Shown here piece by piece: positions 37,412-46,740 of a stretch of DNA of 64,000 bases. Numbering within the stretch: position 1 is the stretch's first letter; each line of letters begins with the position of its first letter. Made by a program: the position numbers and the translations under genes. The notes beneath the pieces were generated by a model that worked only from the letters and a program-made list of their open reading frames with translations, made no database searches and was not told the origin of the DNA. This DNA comes from Myroides phaeus (GTDB lineage: Bacteria; Bacteroidota; Bacteroidia; Flavobacteriales; Flavobacteriaceae), in contig NZ_CP047050.1 in the NCBI RefSeq assembly GCF_009799805.1, positions 820,001 through 884,000 of the forward strand, given 5' to 3'.

Positions 37412-38683
37412 TTATTTGACTAATACTTGATCTGCTACCTTAGTAGTACCATCTATCTCTTCTGTGATATCTAATCCAAGAATCTTAGCTATTAATGGAT
37501 ATACATCTACATTTTCAAATGTTGCAATCTTCTCTCCTTTTTTAATTTGAGGTCCTGAAGCAATAAAAATAGCATGCATCTCTTTAACTGTATTTGGATC
37601 AAAACCATGACTTCCAGCTAACTTTCTATTTGTAAAGTAATAAGGTGGTTCTGCTGTAATAACAATATCTCCTACTCTACCAAAACGATCATTGTCTCCT
37701 CCAAAATTAAACTCTTTTGGTAAATCAGCCTTCTTAAACACTTTCATCAATTTACTATCAGCCGCTTTCTGAATCTTTTTATACCATTTATTGATGTCTT
37801 TCTTATTGTTTACAAAAACACTCATATAAGTACCATTACTAACTAAAGTAAGCTCATCTTTTTCTACTTTCATTGGGAACTGCAATAGCGTTTCTTGATC
37901 TAACGCAAGCATTCCGTGATCCGAAACAACAACAAAGTTCACTGGTAAACCTGTTTTACTAACCTCAGCTACTAATTTCTCAATTGATCTATCTGCATAT
38001 TGTACTGCCTCTTCTGTTTCTTTTGCATCAGGACCGTACGTATGCCCTGCGTGATCTACCTCTGGTAAATAGAAAGTAATAAAGTGTGGACGTTTTTCTT
38101 CTGGTAAACTCAACCATTTTACTACTTCTGCAATACGTGTATCCATTTCAAACTTCTCTGAATAACCGTAATAATATGAAGGATATGTATCTTTAATTGG
38201 AGCCTCTGACCCTGGCCAATAATAACAAGCACTCATCATTCCTTGTTGTTCTGCTAAAACCCATAATGGAGTACCTCCGTACCAAGCTGGATTGTGAACT
38301 GCTTTATAATTTCTAAGTGAATAACGCTCTTCAATCTTTGGATCAAAGATATTATTCCCTACTAAACCATGGTGTGCTGGATACAACCCTGTAGCAATTG
38401 TATAATGATTTGGAAAAGTAACTGATGGATAAGATGGTTGCATTGACTCTGCTCTAACTCCTTCTTCCCCTAATTTCTTTAAAAACTTGCTATCAAACTT
38501 TTCAATATAATCATATCTAAATCCATCAATAGAGATTAAGATTACATAAGGCTTTTCAAACTGTTTTGGATCATTCACACGATTCTCTGTAACAATTTGT
38601 TTTTCTGTTTCTTGTGCATTTGCTGTAGAGAAAACCTCTCCTACAAATGAAAACAAGACTAAGGATAAAAGTAATTTTTTCAT
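37412..38683 (-). CDS. NPP-type nucleotide pyrophosphatase/phosphodiesterase, exported
   Basis: A 423-residue secreted enzyme of the alkaline phosphatase superfamily, ectonucleotide pyrophosphatase/phosphodiesterase branch. After the signal peptide (to ANAQ), the metal site starts with ISIDGFRYDYI, the nucleophile Thr is in PSVTFPNHYT, and the remaining zinc ligands are in YLPEVDHAGHTYGP, VVVSDHGM and GSHGFDP. These enzymes cleave nucleotides or other phosphodiesters outside the cell. Unlike the PafA-like protein at 17203, it lacks the Lys/Arg pair and has the NPP start. It is transcribed alone. Confidence 0.9.
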   Translation of the reverse strand: MKKLLLSLVLFSFVGEVFSTANAQETEKQIVTENRVNDPKQFEKPYVILISIDGFRYDYIEKFDSKFLKKLGEEGVRAESMQPSYPSVTFPNHYTIATGLYPAHHGLVGNNIFDPKIEERYSLRNYKAVHNPAWYGGTPLWVLAEQQGMMSACYYWPGSEAPIKDTYPSYYYGYSEKFEMDTRIAEVVKWLSLPEEKRPHFITFYLPEVDHAGHTYGPDAKETEEAVQYADRSIEKLVAEVSKTGLPVNFVVVSDHGMLALDQETLLQFPMKVEKDELTLVSNGTYMSVFVNNKKDINKWYKKIQKAADSKLMKVFKKADLPKEFNFGGDNDRFGRVGDIVITAEPPYYFTNRKLAGSHGFDPNTVKEMHAIFIASGPQIKKGEKIATFENVDVYPLIAKILGLDITEEIDGTTKVADQVLVK

Positions 38684-38780
38684 GTTGTTTTGTATTTCGT
38701 AATCAAATATCTATAGATAAATTTATCCATACAAAGTAATTGCTTATTTTTATAACTATTTTAAAACAATAGCCTTTATT

Positions 38781-39572
38781 ATGAAACAAATAAGCATTCT
38801 TGGATGTGGTTGGTTAGGAACACCTTTAGCCGAGCAATTACTTAAAAGAGATTACGTGATTAAAGGGTCTACTACAAGTCTTTCTAAAATGAATATGTTA
38901 GAAGACTTAAATATTAAACCATATCATATCGACATTTACCACAATAACTTAGAATATATAGACTACTTTCTTAAAGGTTCTGAATTGTTAATCATTACAA
39001 TTCCTCCTATTAGAGAAGAGACACAGCCTTCTTATGCTGATAATTTTAAGAAAATAACCCCTTATATTAAGAGACACAACATCAAACAAGTCATTATGAT
39101 GAGTTCTGTTTCTATATATGCTCCTTCTTCAGAAGTTATTACTGAGTTATACAATTCTTACTCTAATGAGCCAACTGCCAAACAAATTAGAGATGCAGAA
39201 AGCGTTTTACTTTGTGATCCAAGCATCAATGCTTGTATCTTAAGATTAGGTGGTTTATTTAGTGCCGATAGAAAACCAGTAAATTACATTGCTAAGAAAG
39301 AGTTCTTAGATAATCCTGATTTACCAATTAATATGATTCACCTTGAAGACATTTTAGCATTTTCAATGGCGATTATAGAAAAGGGGTTCAACTCAAATTG
39401 TATTTACAATATTGTATCTCCTAACTATGAAAGCAGAAAAGACTACTATTCTAAAGAAGCAAAAAAACACAATATAACGCTGCCTCCTTTAGGTGAAAAC
39501 AATTGGGATACTCGCCGTAAGATATCTGGCCAAAAAATAAGTGAGTTTACCAACATAGATTATAAATACTAA
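38781..39572 (+). CDS. NAD(P)-binding SDR-type protein, YeeZ-like
   Basis: A 263-residue Rossmann-fold protein. The nucleotide-binding loop is SILGCGWLGTPLAEQL (GxGxxG near residues 8-13), and residues 70-150 follow the atypical short-chain dehydrogenase pattern (LLIITIPPIREE, QVIMMSSVSIYAPSSE), with LRLGGLFSADRKP near 155. The Tyr-x-x-x-Lys catalytic pair of ordinary SDRs is not obvious. This corresponds to YeeZ-type proteins of unknown reaction. It stands alone; the universal stress gene follows after 111 bases. Confidence 0.85.
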   Translation: MKQISILGCGWLGTPLAEQLLKRDYVIKGSTTSLSKMNMLEDLNIKPYHIDIYHNNLEYIDYFLKGSELLIITIPPIREETQPSYADNFKKITPYIKRHNIKQVIMMSSVSIYAPSSEVITELYNSYSNEPTAKQIRDAESVLLCDPSINACILRLGGLFSADRKPVNYIAKKEFLDNPDLPINMIHLEDILAFSMAIIEKGFNSNCIYNIVSPNYESRKDYYSKEAKKHNITLPPLGENNWDTRRKISGQKISEFTNIDYKY

Positions 39573-39683
39573 ATCACATCTCTTATTTTGATTCTGAAAT
39601 TAGAAAAGATTCTTTTGATGTGTTTTACATTAATTTAACGCCTATTTTTCAGTATCTTGTAAGAAGTATGAAAGCTATTCATT

Positions 39684-40526
39684 ATGAAGAAGATATTATT
39701 CCCAACTGATTATTCAGAAACAGCAAATAACGCTTTTAAGTATGCTTTACAATTAGCGGATTATAGCGATGCTGAACTATATGTAATACACGTTTATGAC
39801 CCTCCAGTAATTTCAGGAGGTATTAGTCCGCATCTTGTGGATAATGTTATTAAGAAAAATGACTTTGAAAAGCTTGAACAACTTCACGCCAATAGTCCAA
39901 CACTTATCGCTTTAAGAAAAGAGCTTAATTTAGAACACGTAGAAGTATTCTTTAAAGTAAAAGAAGGATTATTAATTCCTGAAATTCAAAATGCAATCCT
40001 TGAAAACAATATTGATTTTATTGTGATGGGGACAGATGGAGTTAATGCAAGTTTTCACAAAAAAATATTAGGTTCAAATACTGTAAATACAATCTCTAAA
40101 GTTGATATTCCCGTTTTGAGTATTCCTAAAGAAGCTGAATTTAAAAATATTGAAAACATTGTTTTTACAACTCGCTTAGAAGAAGAGGAAGAAGAAACAT
40201 TAGAAGACTTAATTGAAGCTGCAAATAAACTTAATGCTAAGTTAAGTTGTGTTTATGTAAGTACTAAAAAGAAGCCCGATTGCAATGCGGTTTACAACAA
40301 ATGGAAAGAAAAGTATAAAAACGAACCTGTTTCATTCCATCTTTTTAATACAGATAAAATAGAAAAGGTGCTACTTGACTTTATCACAAGTGAAAAAGTT
40401 GACTTAGTTGCTACTGTAAAGCAAAATAAAAGCTTTTTAGAGAGAGTTCTTTCAAAAAGCATAACTCAACACCTTGCTAAACATTTAAAGGTACCATTCT
40501 TTGCTTATAAAGCGAAAAAGAAATAA
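39684..40526 (+). CDS. Tandem universal stress protein
   Basis: A 280-residue protein with two UspA domains, about residues 1-145 and 150-280. The first domain starts KKILFPTDYSETANNAFKYA and has the ATP-binding motif GTDGVNASFHKKILGSNT (G-2x-G-9x-G-S/T type), so it probably binds ATP. In the second domain the motif is degenerate (KQNKSFLERVLSKSITQ), suggesting a structural role. Such proteins are cytoplasmic and induced by stress. It is monocistronic with a terminator directly at the stop. Confidence 0.92.
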   Translation: MKKILFPTDYSETANNAFKYALQLADYSDAELYVIHVYDPPVISGGISPHLVDNVIKKNDFEKLEQLHANSPTLIALRKELNLEHVEVFFKVKEGLLIPEIQNAILENNIDFIVMGTDGVNASFHKKILGSNTVNTISKVDIPVLSIPKEAEFKNIENIVFTTRLEEEEEETLEDLIEAANKLNAKLSCVYVSTKKKPDCNAVYNKWKEKYKNEPVSFHLFNTDKIEKVLLDFITSEKVDLVATVKQNKSFLERVLSKSITQHLAKHLKVPFFAYKAKKK

Positions 40527-40553
40527 AAAAGGGAGCTAATGCTCCCTTTTTAT
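40526..40553 (+). terminator. Terminator of the universal stress gene
   Basis: Stem AAAAAGGGAGC / GCTCCCTTTTT with loop TAAT, overlapping the stop codon; it can also serve the convergent CoA-transferase genes. Confidence 0.85.
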
Positions 40554-40587
40554 ATTTATACTTTCTTGAAAACTAATTTCAAATCCA

Positions 40588-41244
40588 TTAATCTAATACC
40601 ATCTCTGGCACATCTCCTTCAATAATTAAAGTTACTTCAGAAGCTTTAATAATGTCCTCAACTGTAACACCCGGAGCGCGCTCTAATAATTTAATCCCTT
40701 CTGATGTTACTTCAAGAACGGCCAATTCAGTTACAATCTTCTTCACACATTTTACTCCTGTCAATGGCAAGCTACATTCTTTAAGAATCTTTGACTCCCC
40801 TTTCTTGTTTACGTGCATCATTGCTACAATGATATTCTCTGCTGAAGCAACTAAATCCATTGCTCCTCCCATTCCCTTCACCATTTTACCTGGAATCTTC
40901 CAATTGGCAATATCTCCTTGCTCAGAAACCTCCATAGCGCCTAATATAGTCAAATCTACGTGCTTTCCTCTAATCATACCAAAACTTGTAGCCGAATCAA
41001 AAAAAGATGCTCCTGCTAAGCTTGTAATCGTTTGTTTTCCGGCATTGATTAAATCTGCATCTTCTTCTCCTTCAAAAGGAAAAGGTCCCATTCCTAAGAT
41101 ACCGTTCTCACTTTGAAACTCAACATTCATTCCTTCTGGAACATAATTAGCTACTAATGTTGGAATACCAATTCCTAAGTTTACATAAAAACCATCTTGT
41201 AACTCTTTTGCTATACGCTTTGCGATACCTACTTTATCTAACAT
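40588..41244 (-). CDS. 3-oxoacid CoA-transferase, subunit B
   Basis: A 218-residue beta subunit of a class I CoA-transferase (succinyl-CoA:3-oxoacid type, ScoB). The active-site Glu is in the motif SENGILGMGPFP, and the N-terminal IAKRIAKELQDGFYVNLGIGIP is the standard start. It transfers CoA between acyl groups, for instance succinyl-CoA and acetoacetate in ketone-body or amino-acid breakdown. It follows the A-subunit gene by 20 bases on the same strand. The exact acceptor acid cannot be read from sequence. Confidence 0.93.
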   Translation of the reverse strand: MLDKVGIAKRIAKELQDGFYVNLGIGIPTLVANYVPEGMNVEFQSENGILGMGPFPFEGEEDADLINAGKQTITSLAGASFFDSATSFGMIRGKHVDLTILGAMEVSEQGDIANWKIPGKMVKGMGGAMDLVASAENIIVAMMHVNKKGESKILKECSLPLTGVKCVKKIVTELAVLEVTSEGIKLLERAPGVTVEDIIKASEVTLIIEGDVPEMVLD

Positions 41245-41264
41245 AATACTAATTTAAAGGTGAA

Positions 41265-41966
41265 TTAATTTTTTGTGCGAACTGTACGTTGTTCAATTCT
41301 CTTCTCGTATTTCTCTCCTTGAAAAATACGCTTAACAAAAATTCCAGGAACGTGAATCTCATTAGGATCCAACTCTCCAGCTGGCACAAGCTCTTCAACT
41401 TCTGCTACTGTAATCTTTCCTGCACCTGCCATACAAGCATTAAAATTTCTTGCTGTACCTTTAAATATTAAGTTACCTGCTTCATCACCTTTCCACGCTT
41501 TTACAATTGCAAAATCTGCTTCAAATGCGTGTTCTAATATATGTGGTTTTCCATTAAAATCACGAACTTCTTTTCCTTCTGCCACCTCAGTTCCAAACCC
41601 TGCTGGTGTATAAAATGCAGGAATACCCATTTGTGCTGCTCTACACTTTTCTGCCAATGTTCCTTGTGGTGTTAATTCTACATCTAACTCCCCTGATAAC
41701 ATCTGTCTTTCAAACTCTGCATTTTCTCCCACATAAGAAGAAATCATCTTCTTAATCTGATGTTTTTGCAACAATAGCCCTAATCCAAAATTATCCACTC
41801 CCGCATTGTTAGAAATACACGTTAATCCAGTAACATTTTTTCTGACTAATTCAGCAATTGAATTCTCTGGTATCCCACAAAGTCCAAAACCACCAAGCAT
41901 AATGGTCATATCATCTTTTATATCTGCTAACGCCTCTTGAACGTTTGCTACTTTTTTATTAATCAT
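41265..41966 (-). CDS. 3-oxoacid CoA-transferase, subunit A
   Basis: A 233-residue alpha subunit (ScoA type). The glycine-rich CoA-binding start [15 protein letters not shown] lies near residues 21-35, and [21 protein letters not shown] near the end is family-typical. It forms the active enzyme with the B subunit encoded 20 bases downstream. Both are preceded by the PBP1A terminator, so the pair has its own transcript, but I see no consensus promoter in the 40-base gap. Confidence 0.93.
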   Translation of the reverse strand: MINKKVANVQEALADIKDDMTIMLGGFGLCGIPENSIAELVRKNVTGLTCISNNAGVDNFGLGLLLQKHQIKKMISSYVGENAEFERQMLSGELDVELTPQGTLAEKCRAAQMGIPAFYTPAGFGTEVAEGKEVRDFNGKPHILEHAFEADFAIVKAWKGDEAGNLIFKGTARNFNACMAGAGKITVAEVEELVPAGELDPNEIHVPGIFVKRIFQGEKYEKRIEQRTVRTKN

Positions 41967-42002
41967 AGTTTCTTGGTTTTAGAATAGGCACCTAAAATAC
42001 AA

Positions 42003-42033
42003 AAAAAAACGCCTTTAAAAAAAGGCGTTTTTC
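42003..42033 (-). terminator. Terminator of the ricT-gldH-PBP1A operon
   Basis: Stem AAAACGCCTTT / AAAGGCGTTTT with a short A loop; on the minus strand a run of T follows, just past the PBP1A stop. Confidence 0.8.
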
Positions 42034-42037
42034 TATA

Positions 42038-44356
42038 TTAAAAATCAAATTCATCAGTGGATGTTTCTCCTCCTTCAACTTGATCATCAGTCTCTGGTTG
42101 AACTACTTTAGTACAATCAACTCGAATTGATAAGTTTTCCGGCACTTTAAATCCTTCTCTTGAAACGTGTAATGTTTTATCAGCATAACATTTATTCATA
42201 AATATACCCCAGATTGGCAAAGCTAATGTAGCCCCTTGTCCGTAAGTCATTGTTCTAAAATGAGCTGCTCTATCATCGTTTCCAACCCAAATACCTGTAG
42301 CTAAATCAGGGACCATTCCGATAAACCATCCATCACTATTGTTCTGACTCGTTCCTGTTTTACCAGCAATTGGATTGGTAAACTTATATGGGTGACCTGT
42401 TACTCGTTTGTATCCTGCTCCTTGCCAAGTTGTACGTAAACGCACCCCTGAACCTGACTCTGTAACTCCTTCCAGTAATTTAATAATTGCATAGGCAACA
42501 TCTTTACTTAAGACATCTCTTGTTTCTGGAATAGCATTAAACAAAATAACACCGTTTTTATCTTCAATACGTGTAATAAACGTAGGCTTAATATAAACAC
42601 CTTGATTAGCAAAAGTACTATAAGCCGCAACCATATCACTTACTGTAATATCTACAGCTCCTAATGCGATTGCAGGACTTTGAGGAATATCCGCAGACAC
42701 TCCTAAATCTCGTGTCATATCAATAACCGCTTTCGGCCCTACTTTGTCCATCAACTTAGCTGTAACTGTATTTACAGATCCAGCAAGTGCTTGTTTCAAC
42801 GTCATAATACCTCTATACGAACGATTAGAGTTTTGTGGACTCCAATCCTTGCTGATTCCATGACGTCCTTTAGGCATCGTAAAAGGCGAGTCAATAATAG
42901 AGTCACAAGGTGAATAGTGCAATTGTTCTATTGCTGTAGCATATACGAACGGTTTAAACACAGAACCTACTTGTCTTGCTCCTTGACCTACGTGGTCATA
43001 TTGGAAGTGCTTATAATTAATCCCTCCAACCCAAGCTTTGATATGTCCTGTTTGAGGCTCCATCGCCATCATACCAGCTTGTAAGAAATGCTTGTAATAT
43101 AAAATTGAATCACGAGGAGTCATAACAGTATCTCTTTCACCTTTCCAAGAGAATATGCGCATTTTTGTTTTTACTTCAAATGAACTTACTATCTCTTTTT
43201 CAGATTTACCTTGTGCAGTCATCTGTCTCCATCTTTCTGAAGACTTCATTGCACGTCTTATAATACCATCATACTCTGATTGATTAATCTTATAAAACGG
43301 AGCCATCTTATTGTTCTTTTGATCAATAAAAAACTCTTCTTGTAAGTTTGAAATATGTGCTTCTACTGCTTGCTCTGCATACTTTTGCATACGTGAGTCA
43401 ATAGAAACATAAATCTTTAAACCATCTCTATAAATATCATACGTTTTTCCGTCTTTCTTAGGATTCTCTTTTACCCAACGACGCATATAATCACGAAGGT
43501 ATTCACGGAAATATGTTGCCAAACCTGCTTTATGACTTTCAGGAGTGAAATTTAAAGCTAATGGTTTCCCTTGTAAAGTAGCACTCTCTTCTTGTGTAAT
43601 AAAGCCATTTCTGGCCATTTGATGAAGTACAACATTTCTACGTTTTTGTACTAATTCTGGTCTTCGAACAGGATTGAAATAAGCAGGGTTTTGCAACATC
43701 CCTACAAACATAGCTGCTTCATCAATTGATAAGTCTTTAGGTTCTTTTCCTAAATATACACGCGTTGCCGAACGAATACCAACTGCATTATTAACAAAAT
43801 CTGCTTTGTTTAAATACATCGTTAGAATCTCCTCTTTCGTATACTGTCTTTCTAATTGGATAGCGATAACCCATTCCTTACCCTTTTGCATAATACGCTT
43901 AGGTAAGCTACGAGATCCTTCTCCGTGAAATAGCAATTTAGCTAACTGCTGTGTTATTGTACTTGCTCCTCCACTACTTCCTACAGAAGTAACTGCACGC
44001 AACGTACCTCTTGCATCAATACCTGAATGCGTTCTAAATCGCTCGTCTTCAGTTGAAATTAATGCATTAACTAAATAATCTGGTAAATCTTCATATTTAA
44101 CTGGTACTCTATTCTCTAAATAGAACTTACCTATAGTTTTTCCATCAGAAGAAATTACTTCTGTAGCAATATTACTTGCTGGATTTTCTAAGTCATCAAA
44201 GGTTGGCATCGGGCCAAAAACCCCCCAAGATGCGCATAAGAAAAAGAAAACTACAGCGGCAATACCACCTAAAAATAATAACCAAAAAGCTTTTAAATAC
44301 CCTTTATAGCTGGTAGTTTGCTTTTTTTCTTTTTTGTTTTGTTGTTTTGTACTCAT
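42038..44356 (-). CDS. Class A penicillin-binding protein 1A
   Basis: A 772-residue bifunctional peptidoglycan synthase anchored by one membrane helix (about residues 25-50). The GT51 glycosyltransferase has catalytic Glu103 in STEDERFRTHSG and the motif GGASTITQQLAKLL; the transpeptidase has SxxK at Ser465-Lys468 (GSVFKPF), SxN in GSVNTVTAKL and KTG at Lys666 (AGKTGTSQ). It acts in the periplasm on cell-wall growth. The acidic C-terminus (QVEGGETSTDEFDF) is unstructured. It is the last gene of an operon with ricT and gldH, 24 bases after gldH. Confidence 0.95.
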   Translation of the reverse strand: MSTKQQNKKEKKQTTSYKGYLKAFWLLFLGGIAAVVFFFLCASWGVFGPMPTFDDLENPASNIATEVISSDGKTIGKFYLENRVPVKYEDLPDYLVNALISTEDERFRTHSGIDARGTLRAVTSVGSSGGASTITQQLAKLLFHGEGSRSLPKRIMQKGKEWVIAIQLERQYTKEEILTMYLNKADFVNNAVGIRSATRVYLGKEPKDLSIDEAAMFVGMLQNPAYFNPVRRPELVQKRRNVVLHQMARNGFITQEESATLQGKPLALNFTPESHKAGLATYFREYLRDYMRRWVKENPKKDGKTYDIYRDGLKIYVSIDSRMQKYAEQAVEAHISNLQEEFFIDQKNNKMAPFYKINQSEYDGIIRRAMKSSERWRQMTAQGKSEKEIVSSFEVKTKMRIFSWKGERDTVMTPRDSILYYKHFLQAGMMAMEPQTGHIKAWVGGINYKHFQYDHVGQGARQVGSVFKPFVYATAIEQLHYSPCDSIIDSPFTMPKGRHGISKDWSPQNSNRSYRGIMTLKQALAGSVNTVTAKLMDKVGPKAVIDMTRDLGVSADIPQSPAIALGAVDITVSDMVAAYSTFANQGVYIKPTFITRIEDKNGVILFNAIPETRDVLSKDVAYAIIKLLEGVTESGSGVRLRTTWQGAGYKRVTGHPYKFTNPIAGKTGTSQNNSDGWFIGMVPDLATGIWVGNDDRAAHFRTMTYGQGATLALPIWGIFMNKCYADKTLHVSREGFKVPENLSIRVDCTKVVQPETDDQVEGGETSTDEFDF

Positions 44357-44380
44357 AAAGTATGACTAACTTCTTCCTTT

Positions 44381-44878
44381 TTATTCGCTTTTTTCAATTC
44401 GGAATCCAACTTCTGAAATTCCGTCTAAGGCATTAACACCTTCTATTTGACCAAGTTCCCTTACAACTTGCTCTATTGTAAACTTATAGTTTCCTGACTC
44501 AGGGAATTTATACCCTTCTTTCAGCCATAATTTACTCTCTTTTACATCTGCAAATCCCGTTCCTAATAATGTTCCATCAGGCTTAGCCATTTGAAACTGA
44601 AGTGTATCCACAACAATATCATTATTAGGTTGATATGTTTTTAATATCACAAAAATATTACTAAAAGGATAATCCTTATTAGCACGAAGATTCATATACA
44701 AATCATAATCTTGAACTGTATCTTTTACTTCATAAACGAATGCTTTTACATCTTCTTTTGTCCAGCGCCCTTCCGTCCCTTGATATTGATCAAAAACAAT
44801 ATTAGGATTTTGTTGACAAGACACCATAGTCAGACATAAAACACTCAATATCAATAAATAATTACTAATTTTCAGCAT
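44381..44878 (-). CDS. gldH: Gliding motility lipoprotein GldH
   Basis: A 165-residue lipoprotein matching GldH, needed for gliding and linked to the type IX secretion machinery in Flavobacterium johnsoniae. The lipobox is TMVSC (Cys21). Typical segments are VFDQYQGTEGRWTKEDV, NIFVILKTYQP, ADVKESKLWLKEGYKFP and ISEVGFRIEK. The following residues (QQNPN) do not match the surface-export signal, in line with a periplasm-facing lipoprotein. I use the ATG at 44878, which overlaps the end of ricT by 14 bases; a much longer open frame upstream only reads ricT out of frame. Confidence 0.9.
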   Translation of the reverse strand: MLKISNYLLILSVLCLTMVSCQQNPNIVFDQYQGTEGRWTKEDVKAFVYEVKDTVQDYDLYMNLRANKDYPFSNIFVILKTYQPNNDIVVDTLQFQMAKPDGTLLGTGFADVKESKLWLKEGYKFPESGNYKFTIEQVVRELGQIEGVNALDGISEVGFRIEKSE

Positions 44879-46310
44879 TTGAATTATTACTTGACGAATT
44901 GTTATTTCTTGGTGTTTTATTTCTATTAGGACGATTAACTCTTGGTGTTTTCGCTTCCTTATTTGCGTTAGTTGAATCCGCTGATTCTTTTGCAACAGGC
45001 TGATTATTACCCTCTTTAACCTTATCCTTATTTGTATTCGTATTTGGACGCTCTGTTTTATTCTTTACGCGAGGACGTTGTGGTTTAGGTCCCTTTCCTT
45101 CTTTGTCATTAGTTCTAACAGGTCTTTCCTTTTGCTCACCAACATTCTCCTTTTTAGAACCTTTTGGTTCCTCTTGTCCTTTTGTTTTTTTATTACGTGT
45201 TGTTTTCTTCTTTCTCTTAGGCTGATCAAAACGAGTTACACTATCGTGTTCTGCTGCAACTTCAAAATCAGTTGTTTCAACCTCAATCTCGCTCATATAA
45301 CTTTCTAACTCTAAACCTTTTTCATCACGTTTATTTAGAGCTAAAATTTCTTTTACGTGACTTGTATCTAATACATACCAATTTGCAGAATTGTTGATAT
45401 AAGCAAACCACATCTGCCCTTTAAAAATATCTATTTTCTGACAAATAGCTAATCCTTTAACTGTCATTAATTTAGTATCTGAATCTGGCATATCTTTCAA
45501 TGCTTCCAAATACGTATCTAATTCAAAGTTTAAACAACATTTCAACTTACCACATTGCCCAGCAAGCTTTTGAGGATTTAATGATAATTGTTGGTAGCGA
45601 GCAGCAGATGTATTAACACTTCTAAAGTCTGTCAACCAAGTTGAACAACACAATTCTCTACCACAAGAACCTACTCCTCCTAAACGAGCTGCTTCTTGTC
45701 TAAATCCAACTTGTTTCATCTCGATACGAATACTAAACTCACGAGCGAAATCTTTAATCAACTGTCTAAAGTCAACACGCTCACTTGCTGTGTAGTAAAA
45801 AGTTGCCTTTGAAGCATCTCCTTGAAACTCGACATCAGAGATTTTCATCTCTAAATTTAGAGCAATTGCCATTTCACGAGCACGAACTTTTACTTTCTCT
45901 TCTCTTGCTCTCGCTTCTTGCCAAATATCAATGTCTTTTTGTGTTGCTTTTCTATATATTTTTAGGATCTCACCATTGGGATCAGCTTTCTTTTTCTTCA
46001 TTTGAACTTTTACAAGTTCTCCCGCTAATGATACAATACCAATATCGTGTCCAGGAGAAGACTCTGTCGCTACAATATCTCCAATACTTACTGTAAGTTC
46101 TTTTGGATAGCGATAAAAATCCTTACGTCCGTTTTTAAAACGTACTTCAACTATATCATAAATCTCGGTTCCAGTAGGATAAACCATATTGGATAACCAA
46201 TCAAAAACTGCTAATTTATTACAACTGTCTGTTCCGCACGTTCCATTACTTTGACATCCTCTCGGCGTCCCACTACTATCTTTTCCTGTTGAACAATTTG
46301 TACAAGCCAT
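44865..46310 (-). CDS. RicT (YaaT/PSP1-domain) family protein with extended tail
   Basis: A 481-residue protein. The core (about residues 35-330) is the PSP1/YaaT domain, known in Bacillus as RicT, part of an Fe-S-containing complex that affects RNase Y, sporulation and biofilm. Cys clusters are visible at the N-terminus (Cys3, Cys6, Cys19, Cys25, Cys30) and in the core (GSCGRELCCSTW and QCGKLKCCLNF). Residues beyond about 350 form a long low-complexity tail rich in Lys, Asn, Arg and Glu, usual in flavobacterial homologues and probably disordered. It heads the operon with gldH and PBP1A. Confidence 0.88.
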   Translation of the reverse strand: MACTNCSTGKDSSGTPRGCQSNGTCGTDSCNKLAVFDWLSNMVYPTGTEIYDIVEVRFKNGRKDFYRYPKELTVSIGDIVATESSPGHDIGIVSLAGELVKVQMKKKKADPNGEILKIYRKATQKDIDIWQEARAREEKVKVRAREMAIALNLEMKISDVEFQGDASKATFYYTASERVDFRQLIKDFAREFSIRIEMKQVGFRQEAARLGGVGSCGRELCCSTWLTDFRSVNTSAARYQQLSLNPQKLAGQCGKLKCCLNFELDTYLEALKDMPDSDTKLMTVKGLAICQKIDIFKGQMWFAYINNSANWYVLDTSHVKEILALNKRDEKGLELESYMSEIEVETTDFEVAAEHDSVTRFDQPKRKKKTTRNKKTKGQEEPKGSKKENVGEQKERPVRTNDKEGKGPKPQRPRVKNKTERPNTNTNKDKVKEGNNQPVAKESADSTNANKEAKTPRVNRPNRNKTPRNNNSSSNNSNAEN

Positions 46311-46740
46311 CTACTTTTTTTTATATATTGATCTCTATAAAGAGAGTTATTTTTAATTTTACTCGCTGTAAAGATACTATTTTTACAAGTTCCTTTTAGA
46401 ATTTTTTATTCTACTACCTTATAACCACTTTTACTACACTTCCTATTTACTTAACTTTCATTAAAACAAATATTTACTATTCCTTTTAATATCCATTTTT
46501 CTATATCCTAATGCAAGAATGATTGCGAAATTGACAGTTTTTCCTAATTCACACTTTTTTAGCGTTAAAAGGTTTTATTCAGCTATTTATAAAAAATCAA
46601 CCCTTAATAAAACAGCACATTTCTCAAATCATTTAATCTATAAATTATTGGCCGTTAAATCCAACCTTAATACATTAAATTCTCACGCGACAGCAAACTT
46701 CTTAATGATAAAAATCACAATAACAAATGACTTGACCCTT
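46311..46740. other. Gene-free AT-rich stretch upstream of ricT
   Basis: About 430 bases containing the ricT leader. An 81-codon open frame at 46519 has no family pattern and runs into IS-end sequence, so I do not call it. No clear TAnnTTTG box for ricT was found. Confidence 0.4.

Noticed and set aside
40652..41116. 154-codon frame opposite the CoA-transferase B gene
   Set aside because: Shadow of a conserved gene with clear motifs on the other strand.
44879..44995. Upstream extension of the gldH frame
   Set aside because: It reads the low-complexity end of ricT in another frame; the lipoprotein signal peptide begins at the ATG at 44878.
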